From RH-AL1 sp964245015 (lineage in GTDB: Bacteria > Pseudomonadota > Alphaproteobacteria > Rhizobiales > Beijerinckiaceae), in NCBI GenBank assembly GCA_964245015.1, contig CAXTMA010000176.1:1-8762 (forward strand): a stretch of DNA of 8,762 nt. The letters are read 5' to 3'. The notes beneath the pieces were generated by a model. The model did not search any database, was not told the DNA's origin, and saw nothing but the letters and a program-made list of their open reading frames with translations. Made by a program: the position numbers and the translations under genes. Shown here piece after piece: positions 1 through 6,289 of the stretch; position 1 is the first letter of the stretch, and every line of letters starts with the position of its first letter.

Positions 1-19
1 TCCGATGCGATAGAACAAA

Positions 20-48
20 TCAGAGCATCGGATCGCATCCGATGCTCT
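20..48 (-). terminator. Rho-independent terminator of the PPOX-family gene
   Basis: A perfect 12-bp inverted repeat (22-33 pairs with 37-48, loop CGC) lies 5 bases past the minus-strand stop at 54-56. Read on the minus strand, the GC-containing hairpin is followed by GATTTGTTCT, a T-rich though interrupted tract. Position, arm length and T-rich tail fit an intrinsic terminator ending the leftward transcript. A second partial copy of one arm (TCCGATGC) occurs at 1-8. Confidence 0.75.
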
Positions 49-53
49 CGGGA

Positions 54-740
54 TCAACGGGACGGATCAGTGAGAGAAGCGTGGGCTGCGGGCGGCGCAT
101 CTTCGCCGCGATACTGCTCGATCGTGATTGGGCCGCCCGCGGCCTCGACCTTGTCGCGATCCTCTCCGTCCAATGTTTCGGCGAGCAGGCCAATCCGTTT
201 CCAGTTCGGGAACGGCTGCCGCCCCGCGGCATCCGGCACATGGTGGGACAGGGCCATCGAAGCGGCGGGATGGATGTAGCGTCCGCAGTTGATGAAGATC
301 GTCTCGACGGCGACACGCACGACCATCTCGGCTCCGGGACAGTCGGCGAGTAGCGGATCATCCGGCGACAGGGTCGCCCGGCCCTGCGCGCGCAACCTGC
401 GCGGGCTGGCGAAATCGATGAAGAGCAGCCCCACCGCCGCCTGCGCCGCGACGTTCCCGAGCGACAGGTACATGCCGTTGCCGTCGTAGGACGGGAAGGC
501 CAGTTCGCTCGGCCCGACGAGGCGCACGAAGCCCGGCGCGCCGCCCTTGTAGGAGACGGTGGGGCGACCGAGGTGATCGATCGCGCTGAGAAAGAACATG
601 GCCGCCGACGTGATGAAGGCTTGGTCGTTCTCATCGAACTCCGGATGGCTCAGCGCTTCCAGCCGATCCGCCAGCCGCTCGGTGCCGTACCGCTCCTGCA
701 ATGCGCGGTGGGCGGATCCGTAGAGTCGACTCATGCTCAA
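54..740 (-). CDS. Pyridoxamine 5'-phosphate oxidase-family (PPOX) flavin-binding protein
   Basis: A 228-residue protein of the PPOX-like, FMN-binding split-barrel type. Visible family features are the stretch AAMFFLSAIDHLGRPTVSYKGG (residues about 46-67), then GFVR and LAFPSYDGNGMYLSLGN (about 82-98), VGLLFIDF and the late motif IFINCGRYIHP. These are typical of stand-alone cytoplasmic PPOX proteins, which bind FMN or a related flavin; the substrate cannot be told from sequence. The ATG at 738-740 is preceded on its strand by AAAGGG about 9 bases upstream, a reasonable ribosome binding site. The stop is followed at once by a terminator, so this is the last gene of the leftward unit. The upstream neighbour on the same strand is a GlxA-like regulator remnant; such regulators often sit beside their targets, but here the regulator looks damaged. 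This gene itself appears intact. Confidence 0.85.
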   Translation of the reverse strand: MSMSRLYGSAHRALQERYGTERLADRLEALSHPEFDENDQAFITSAAMFFLSAIDHLGRPTVSYKGGAPGFVRLVGPSELAFPSYDGNGMYLSLGNVAAQAAVGLLFIDFASPRRLRAQGRATLSPDDPLLADCPGAEMVVRVAVETIFINCGRYIHPAASMALSHHVPDAAGRQPFPNWKRIGLLAETLDGEDRDKVEAAGGPITIEQYRGEDAPPAAHASLTDPSR

Positions 741-791
741 GCCCTTTGCGACGCCGGCACGCTACGAAGCCGTAATATCGGGCACAATCTG

Positions 792-813
792 CAGTTCGGA
801 CGGACTTCAGTTC
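792..813. promoter_or_regulatory. Possible operator in the PPOX upstream region
   Basis: The 95-base gap between the regulator stop and the PPOX start holds CAGTTC twice (792-797 and 808-813, 16 bases apart). Overlapping the first copy is an imperfect dyad, AGTTCG-GA-CGGACT (793-806). AraC-family proteins often bind such direct repeats, so this could be the regulator's site. It is an inference from position; no clear -35/-10 pair was found here. Confidence 0.25.
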
Positions 814-835
814 AACGCTCTAACCACCCTCCACT

Positions 836-1645
836 TCAATCCCGGCCGAGGCTGAAACGCGCTCGATATCGGGCCGGCCCGACACCCTGCACGCGCAGGA
901 AGCTTCGCCGCATCGTTTCTTCGCTGCCCAGCCCGCAGCACGACGCGATCCGCTTGATCGGCAGCTGCGTTTCGCACAGCAGCTGACGCGCCGCCTCAAC
1001 CCGCAGGCGCTCGACCGCGCGGGCGGGCGTCAGTCCCGTGGACTCCTGGTAGCGGCAGCTGAAGCTGCGCTCGCTCATCCCGGCTACCGAGGCGACGCGG
1101 CGGGCGCCGGCGGCCCGCTCGCGCACCCATCCGATGAGCGCCGCGTCGCCGACGACCTCCATCACGCCCCGCCCGCCGGCGACGACCAGCGTATCCACGG
1201 CGCAGGCCGACGGCGGCAGGGGCTCGGCCGCGAAGGTCAGCCCCGCTGTCGCGGCGATGCGACCGGTCGGCGCCACGACCCGCATCGCATAGGGCGGCGG
1301 CAGGCCCCGTGCGGCCAGCCGCTCGTTGGCGGAGGCGAACACCTGCAGCGGCCCGGCGATGTCCAACAGTTGCGCCGCCGGGAAGGCGAGCAGCTCGACG
1401 CGCCGCGGCTGGCGGGATCGGAGGGTTCTTCGGCGACATGACCAAATCGTGCCCGTCTGTACCGTTCCTGTCGAGACCGCTGATGGCTGACCAACACAGG
1501 CCGGAGTCGTCTTCAGGTAGGACGCGCCGCGCCAACGCAGAGGCGTCAGCGCTCGGCAGAAAGGTTGTCGATGCCTGGTCCTTGGCAAGGGCGGCGACGC
1601 CGACCTCAACGGCGCGCAGGACACGCTTGAAGGAATCTCCATCAA
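836..1645 (-). CDS. GlxA-type AraC-family regulator with internal in-frame deletion, probably non-functional
   Basis: Recognisable sequence runs from about 1405 to 836. Residues 81-187 of this reading frame match the N-terminal half of a DJ-1/PfpI-like domain (RRVELLAFPAAQLLDIAGPLQVF, then DTLVVAGGRGV and RRVASV). Residues 188-269 match the second part of an AraC helix-turn-helix domain (AGMSERSF, TGLTPARAVERLRVEAARQLL, IKRIASCCGLGSEETMRRSF, GVGPARYRARF). In intact relatives, which are about 310-340 residues long, the VxSV motif leads into the conserved Cys-Thr-Gly-Ala segment, and roughly 130 residues separate it from GMSERSF. Here the two are fused directly at about 1085. The rest of the DJ-1 domain and the first HTH helices are therefore missing. 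The first 80 residues do not resemble GlxA, and no start codon lies close to the recognisable N-terminus. I read it as a regulator remnant. A naturally shortened regulator is the alternative. Confidence 0.75.
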   Translation of the reverse strand: MMEIPSSVSCAPLRSASPPLPRTRHRQPFCRALTPLRWRGASYLKTTPACVGQPSAVSTGTVQTGTIWSCRRRTLRSRQPRRVELLAFPAAQLLDIAGPLQVFASANERLAARGLPPPYAMRVVAPTGRIAATAGLTFAAEPLPPSACAVDTLVVAGGRGVMEVVGDAALIGWVRERAAGARRVASVAGMSERSFSCRYQESTGLTPARAVERLRVEAARQLLCETQLPIKRIASCCGLGSEETMRRSFLRVQGVGPARYRARFSLGRD

Positions 1646-1704
1646 GGTCCGGGAACAGCTTGCGCAAACGGCCGAACCACGTAGCTGTAGGCGTGCTCGG
1701 TCAT
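1431..1704 (-). pseudogene. Unrecognised coding remnant between phosphoesterase and GlxA remnant
   Basis: The phosphoesterase stop overlaps an ATG (ATGA at 1701-1704). This ATG opens a 20-codon frame (MTEHAYSYVV...) that stops at 1642. Another minus-strand frame then stays open with GC-rich, plausible codons through TWFGRLRKLFPDLDGDSF and on to about 1431, but it has no start of its own. The two frames could be one gene split by a frameshift near 1675, with its 3' end lost where the GlxA-like sequence begins. I do not recognise the protein and assign no function. Confidence 0.3.
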
Positions 1705-2378
1705 GTCAGCACCCGTTGTAATTCTACGAGGCAGTCGTCGATCCGATCCCGCACACCGGCGATGAGTTGGCAGGCGTCCGCCATGGTTGAGCCAGCCACC
1801 CTGTACCGAGCGGCGATGCTGCCCGGATGCGGGGCATGGTGGGTGACGACGATGGTTGGGCCGGCGAACGGAGCCGCGAGTTCGGCATCGAGGAAGCGCC
1901 GCGACCCAAGATGTAGGGTGAGAGCGTCCTCCGGCCGGAACAGCCGGCGCCCTTTGGCGATCGCGCGGTGATCGTTCATGCCGCTGTTGGCGATGCGCAT
2001 GGCCACGGCCTGCGGCGCCGTCCGGTCCAGGCTGTAATCCGTCCACAGCGTCGCGCCGACGAAGCGAACGCCACCGATCTCCACGGCTGCATCGTCCAGG
2101 AATCGGATGTCCCTCGCACGAGCGCGCTCGGCGGCCTCGATGCGCTCCCCGTCGATGTCGCGACCGTAAAACTCGTGATTGCCGGCGACGGTGACGATCG
2201 GCTTCTCGGGGAAGAGGTCGCGCAGGAGGCCGAAGCCGTTGTCGCATCCCGCGCAGACGTCGCCGGCCACGACGACGACATCGGCATCGGGGCAGGCGAC
2301 GATCTTCTTGAGGTGTCCCGCATCAGTGTGCAGGTCGGAGAGGACCTGCACCCGTACGCCGCCGCTGCCGCTCACCAA
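1701..2378 (-). CDS. Calcineurin-like metallophosphoesterase with foreign C-terminal tail
   Basis: A 225-residue frame with the metal-binding motifs of the calcineurin-like phosphoesterase superfamily in order: SDLH (D15, H17), AGDVC (D40), GNHEFYG (N67, H68) and VTHHAPHPGS (H180/H181). These ligands normally hold a dinuclear metal centre that hydrolyses phosphate esters; the substrate is unknown. Intact relatives are about 260-280 residues long and carry a last motif, GHxH, about 30-40 residues after THHAPH. Here homology stops near residue 193 (about 1799). A tail containing MADACQLIAGVRDRIDDC follows, and GHxH is absent. The tail includes an internal ATG at 1784, so it may be the start of another small gene joined in frame. 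The listed start is a TTG at 2378, with GAAGG about 8 bases upstream; a GTG at 2375 is equally possible. The enzyme is probably inactive, or altered, without its last metal-ligand motif. Confidence 0.75.
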   Translation of the reverse strand: MVSGSGGVRVQVLSDLHTDAGHLKKIVACPDADVVVVAGDVCAGCDNGFGLLRDLFPEKPIVTVAGNHEFYGRDIDGERIEAAERARARDIRFLDDAAVEIGGVRFVGATLWTDYSLDRTAPQAVAMRIANSGMNDHRAIAKGRRLFRPEDALTLHLGSRRFLDAELAAPFAGPTIVVTHHAPHPGSIAARYRVAGSTMADACQLIAGVRDRIDDCLVELQRVLT

Positions 2379-2463
2379 GGTCTACCTTCATCGTTGCGGG
2401 CTTAGACTGTCGGCAACCGGCCGAGCACCATTGGCTCGACCAGCCCAGCCGGTGTGGTCGATC

Positions 2464-2811
2464 CTACCCGTTCTTGGATCGGAGGAGCCCCGTGATCGAC
2501 CGCACGAGGCTGCCGAGTTCGCTCCGCGGCTTGAAGACGTAGAGCTCGGTGCATCGTGAGATGCGGGTCGCGCCGCCGCCGTGGCCGTACACTGTGTGGC
2601 GATCCAGCTCGGACGCATCGATCCCGGTGCTCCTGATGTGCCGCTGCCCTTCCGCCGAGGCGACCCACGCCGAGAGCGCCTTCGGCCGCAACATGGTGCG
2701 GAACGCGCCCTCGAATGCAGCGAAGGGCTGCATCAGGTCGACGGCTAGGCCCTGCGACAGGATCGTGACCGGGCCGCCAGCCTCGAGGCGCAACGCCCGC
2801 AGTGGGTGCAT
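2464..2811 (-). CDS. Hypothetical protein
   Basis: A 115-residue frame with an even, soluble-looking composition and no membrane segment or signal peptide. Visible stretches include AFEGAFRTMLRPKALSAWV and ELDRHTVYGHGGGATRISR. I do not recognise a family. Codon use and natural-looking composition favour this strand over the opposite one here. The frame continues upstream of the ATG at 2809-2811 into sequence antisense to the transposase remnant, without a clear ribosome binding site at the ATG. The 5' end may therefore have been lost at the junction with the transposase, or the start may simply be weak. It faces the same way as the phosphoesterase, with about 85 non-coding bases between them. 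Confidence 0.5.
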   Translation of the reverse strand: MHPLRALRLEAGGPVTILSQGLAVDLMQPFAAFEGAFRTMLRPKALSAWVASAEGQRHIRSTGIDASELDRHTVYGHGGGATRISRCTELYVFKPRSELGSLVRSITGLLRSKNG

Positions 2812-2823
2812 CCTGCCGGCTGG

Positions 2824-4086
2824 GGAGCGCACGCCCGACCGCGAGACGGTGCGGCGGTTCATCGGCCGCACGATCTCCAGCTACGAAATGGACCTCCGCC
2901 GCGAGGGACCCGACGCCGCGGGCAAGAACTTCGTGCGGGGCAAGCCCTTGCCGAACGCGGCCCTGGACGTCGTCGAGATCGACAGCACGTCCCTCGATCT
3001 GATGGTGGAACTCAAGCCGGGCGACTACGGCTTCAACCCGAAGCTGGCCGCAGGCAAGAAGCCGCGGAAGCAAACCGCCCGCCCGACATTGACGGTCGCC
3101 ATCGATGTGGCGACGCGCATGGTCTACGGCTTCCATATCGGCTTGGCAGCCCCCTCGTGGGCCTGCACCATGGATTGCCTGCTGCACGGCATGCGCCCGA
3201 AGCGACTTGAAGGAACCGCCCGGGGTGCGACTTGGCCCGTTGAGGGCATCCCGGTCGAGCTCCGTACAGACGGCGGGAGCGAATTCAAGGGGCTCGACAC
3301 CAAGGACATCTTCGCCAAGCTCGAGATGACCGTGACCCGGTGCGCTCCCGGCAAGGCCAAGGACAAGCCGTATGTCGAGCGATTCATCGGCACCGTGAAC
3401 AGGAACTTTGTGGCGACCCTGCCGGGGCGGACCTTTGCCAATCCCAAGGAGCGAGGTCACACAAGGCGCAGAAGCACGCCATGCTCACGCTCGACGAGGT
3501 GCGCAAGCGCTTCCTCATCTGGGTCGTCGACAACTACCACAACAAGCGGCACAGGGGACTGAACAACGCCACGCCCTTGAACATGTGGCGTCGGCTTAGC
3601 GGCAGGATGCGTGCTCCGCTGCAGATCAACGATGAAGATCTTCGCCTTGGTCTCAGCTTGATTGTTAAGTCGAAAATCGACGGGGATGGGATCGTCTTCA
3701 ACAAGATCCGGTATCAAAGCATCGACCTGGGTGAGTACCTCAGTCTGATCAAGCGCGAACGACCTCATTTCAAGCCTGCTGTTCGCCTTGATCCTCGCGA
3801 CCTCAAGCAGATCTGTGTTCGGAACTTCAAGGGCGGGTGGTTGAGCGTGCCGCGGCTTGAGAGCAACCCCGACATCGTCGATGAGGTGAACGCCTCCCAA
3901 TGGGCGAGCCACCTGCGACAACATCGAGAGACCATGGGACCAAGTCCCGCAGAAGTGGTCGCAAGACTAAGGGCAAGGTCCAAGATCAGCAGGAGCCGAC
4001 CGACAAAGGTGCGAGGATCAGGTCAGATGAGGGATCTCTTCACAGATTTGCAGAATGAGGCGATCAACAGGCCGACCCGGTCTTAG
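2824..4086 (+). pseudogene. Mu/TniA-type DDE transposase, 5'-truncated and frameshifted
   Basis: Recognisable protein begins near RTPDRETVRRFIGRTISSYE (from about 2831) and shows the integrase-core triad. The first Asp is in EIDSTSLDL (2981-2983). The second is in RTDGGSEFKG (3269-3271). The Glu is in PYVERFIGTVNR (3377-3379), exactly 35 residues after the second Asp. The frame breaks within 3455-3462; correcting it requires one extra base or a -1 shift. It then continues as KAQKHAMLTLDEVRKRFL, NYHNKRHRGLNNATPLNMW and a Mu-transposase-like C-terminal beta-barrel region to the stop at 4084-4086. Relatives (TnsB, TniA, MuA) cut and join transposon ends and usually carry an N-terminal DNA-binding domain and a partner ATPase gene downstream. 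Here the N-terminal domain is missing and the downstream sequence runs into the N gap. No slippery heptamer is present at the break, so mutation is likelier than programmed frameshifting. A sequencing error cannot be excluded. Confidence 0.85.
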
Positions 4087-4265
4087 GCTGTACAGCCTCA
4101 AGCGGAGATCGTCTTGTAGACCCACGTCAAGTGATCCGGTGCGTCATCGACCGGTTCGCGATGAGNNNNNNNNNNNNNNNNNNNNNNNNNNNNNNNNNNN
4201 NNNNNNNNNNNNNNNNNNNNNNNNNNNNNNNNNNNNNNNNNNNNNNNNNNNNNNNNNNNNNNNNN
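4087..4265. other. Short spacer and scaffold gap (100 N)
   Basis: Bases 4087-4165 hold no gene I can support. Bases 4166-4265 are exactly 100 N, the usual placeholder for an assembly gap of unknown length. The start of the integrase, and possibly transposition partner genes such as a TniB-type ATPase, could lie in the missing sequence. Confidence 0.9.
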
Positions 4266-5323
4266 ACGGAGCGGCCAAGGAGCGGTGCGACACGGTCATC
4301 AATCCGCAGTTCGACGCCTGGCGGACCGGCGGCGCATCGCCCGACGCTTCGCTGCGGCATGGCACGTTCGATTGGATGGTGTCGGTCTACAAGCGCAGCC
4401 CGCAGTACACGAACCTGCCCCCTGGCACCCGCGGCGACTACGACCGCGCGCTGAACGACGTCTCGCGGCTGCCGAGCAAGGACGGCAAGGGGCGGTTGGG
4501 CGAGATGCTGCTCGCCAGCATAACGGCCGGCGTGGCCGATAGGGTCTTCGACCGCCTGAAGGTGAAGGCGGACGGGACGTCGCGCGTGCGCTCGGCGCGG
4601 GGCGCGATCGTCTGCGCCAAGCTCGCCTGGAACACCGCCCGCCGCATCGAACCGAAGACGGTCCCGCTCGAAAACCCATTCAAGGGCGTGAAGATGGACT
4701 ACGAGGCCGCCACGACGCGGCCGGTGACACATGACGAGCTCGTGCGCTTCGTCAGCGCTGCCGACACCTGCGGTGACGCCTCGGTCGACATGGCGGCGAT
4801 GATCGCCTTCTACTGGCTCCAGCGGCAGATCGATATCCTGGGGCGCTTGGCCTGGACGCACTATCGGCCCGACGGTCTGCCGATCGCCAGGATTTGGCAC
4901 CACAAGATCGGCAAGCAGATCGATCTGCCGCTGCTCGATGTCGACGGCACGACGCTCTGGCCCGAGCTGATGGAGCGTCTCGACGAGGCCGAGCGCCGCA
5001 GCACTCTGATCGTCACGCGCGATCAGGCGGACCGGCGCAAGAAGGTGCATCTCCCTTGGCGCCAGGACTACTTCCGCCACCGGGTGGCCGAGATCCGCGA
5101 GGCGGCCGGCATCGACCCGGAGGTCAAGTTCATGGGCCTCCGCCACGGCGGCAATACAGAAGGCGCCGACGCTGGCCTGTCCGACGCTCAGTTCAGGGCT
5201 TTGAGCGGTCACAAGGTCGCGGCGACGGTGTTGCGCTATGCGCAGGAGACCATGAAGCAGCGCCGCGAGGGCGCTCGGATGCGGCGCGACGCGCGAACGA
5301 AGCGGGACGGTTTGTCGGAATGA
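4266..5323 (+). CDS. Phage-type tyrosine recombinase/integrase, 5' partial
   Basis: The frame enters from the N gap and encodes about 350 residues ending at TGA 5321-5323. The N-terminal part (INPQFDAWRTGG, GTFDWMVSVYKRSP) matches the core-binding region of rhizobial-type phage integrases. The catalytic domain shows the box I Arg in LQRQIDIL (4823-4825), a Lys in HHKIGKQIDLPL, the box II Arg in FMGLRHGG (5141-5143), a His in LSGHK (5210-5212) and the Tyr nucleophile in VLRYAQETM (5237-5239). The first His of the usual HxLR motif is replaced by Met (5132-5134). As I recall, close relatives also lack His here, so this need not mean inactivation. The enzyme would catalyse site-specific integration and excision. 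It ends 82 bases from the 3' end of a tRNA-Lys gene on the opposite strand, which suggests that gene as the attachment site. Only a few N-terminal residues appear to be lost in the gap. Confidence 0.9.
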
Positions 5324-5393
5324 GCCGCTGACCTGATGTCGGAATGGCGCCCGATAGCGTCTTTCCGGTGATGACCTAACCCGCTGTGATGAC
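5313..5393. repeat. Two pairs of direct repeats between integrase end and tRNA
   Basis: TGTCGGAATG occurs at 5313-5322 and 5337-5346. GTGATGAC occurs at 5368-5375 and 5386-5393. They sit in and just after the last codons of the integrase gene and before the tRNA 3' end, where arm-type binding sites of a tyrosine recombinase would be expected. The first copy overlaps coding sequence, so it may be partly coincidental. Confidence 0.4.
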
Positions 5394-5405
5394 AAGTGGA
5401 AAAGA

Positions 5406-5481
<76 letters not shown>

Positions 5482-5513
5482 ATCGAACCGCCCAATGGAG
5501 CGCCGACGCTTGT

Positions 5514-5542
5514 TCCATAGCAAACATCGACGTTCCTGTCCA
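5514..5542 (-). promoter_or_regulatory. Candidate sigma-70-type promoter of tRNA-Lys
   Basis: On the minus strand TGGACA (5537-5542) and TATGGA (5514-5519) are separated by exactly 17 bases. This places transcription start about 25 bases upstream of the mature tRNA 5' end. The -35 matches consensus at five of six positions and the -10 at three of six. Confidence 0.45.
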
Positions 5543-5781
5543 CTCTCACTCTTGTGCCTTGCGCGTTCGTTGTAGATAAATGCTTCATGACACCAGAGTA
5601 CCGTCTTGGTGAAACGATCTCGTGTCGGATTTGAGAGAGAAATATGTCAGAAATAAGTTCTCACTAGAACCTGTAGACCATCACTTCATTTCCAGCTCTT
5701 GGAAGTTGATGATATATCTATCTACCAATTTTTCTTGATTACCCACCCCCTTGCGGCTGGCTTGGAACGCTGATTCGATAA
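5543..5781. other. AT-richer intergenic stretch, no gene seen
   Basis: Between the tRNA promoter and the IS66 remnant the sequence becomes visibly AT-richer, for example around 5640-5745. I see no supported reading frame, RNA gene or strong hairpin. It may be host DNA or a decayed insert; the sharp return to GC-rich sequence near 5750 probably marks one edge of the IS66 fragment. Confidence 0.4.
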
Positions 5782-6111
5782 GTAACGGGTCGCGTCGACC
5801 TTGAGCGTCTGAGCCGGGAAGAACTGATCAAGCTGGTGCTGCGGCTGCAGCGGCCGGAAAAGACGTTGCGCACCTCGTCCAAGCCGCCGAGCACGGATCG
5901 CAAGGAACGGCGCGAGCAATCCCGCCCTGGCGTCGCCAAGCCGGGACACGAGGGACACAGCCGGGCGATCAGCGACGCGCCCGACGAGATCCTCGTGCAC
6001 CGCCCTGACCGGCGCATGGGCTGCGGCGCGACCTTGTTGGCCAACCAGCCCGCCAAGGTGGTGAGCGTGTTCGAGCGCATCGACCCGTCATTCGGTAGCA
6101 ACACACCTTAA
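5782..6111 (+). pseudogene. IS66-family transposase (TnpC-type) N-terminal remnant
   Basis: The frame opened after a stop at 5779-5781 reads VTGRVDLERLSREELIKLVL, then RTSSKPPSTDRKERREQSRPG, AKPGHEGHSR, a damaged zinc-finger region (HRPDRRMGCGATL, where relatives have CPxCG) and VVSVFERID. This is the standard start of IS66 transposases, which are usually about 450-520 residues long. Similarity ends at FERID (about 6085) and a stop follows at 6109-6111, so more than three quarters of the protein is missing. The expected start Met appears as GTA, so the start codon is lost as well. No IS66 partner genes or terminal repeats are visible. It is a relic and not capable of transposition. Confidence 0.8.
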
Positions 6112-6129
6112 TCGATAGCTCGCTATCGA
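6112..6129. repeat. Palindrome TCGATAGC-tc-GCTATCGA
   Basis: 8-bp perfect arms (6112-6119 and 6122-6129) with a 2-base centre, directly after the stop of the IS66 remnant. It shares the core CGATAG...CTATCG with the palindrome at 7564-7585 on the other side of the low-GC cassette. It could be a protein binding site, an insertion-sequence end or a bidirectional hairpin; there is no T-tract to make it a clear terminator. Confidence 0.5.
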
Positions 6130-6289
6130 ATGAGGGAGTTACTAACGGATGCCGGAAAGCTCCGTCGTTCTCCCCTAGGTGTCAAGTTGCCGTCTGCCTT
6201 TGGGAGAACCGAAGGTGATAAAGAAGCTTGGCGTTTTGTGCTTACTGGCGTGCGCGTTCACAATTGGCGTTAAGCCGCTTGCCGTAGCT

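Noticed and set aside
996..1667. 223-codon minus-strand frame overlapping the GlxA remnant
   Set aside because: After about codon 80 it becomes Arg/Ala-rich nonsense shadowing the GlxA frame. Only its first part may be coding and is covered under the remnant at 1431-1704.
2549..2823. N-terminal extension of the transposase frame to an ATG at 2549
   Set aside because: The residues are Arg/Ser/Pro-rich and unlike any transposase N-terminus; the opposite strand looks coding here.
2402..3460. Long minus-strand frame across the transposase
   Set aside because: It is a shadow of the GC-rich transposase; the plus strand carries the D-35-E triad.
3455..3462. Programmed -1 frameshifting in the transposase
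   Set aside because: There is no slippery heptamer or clear downstream structure, and Mu/TniA-type transposases are not known to use it.
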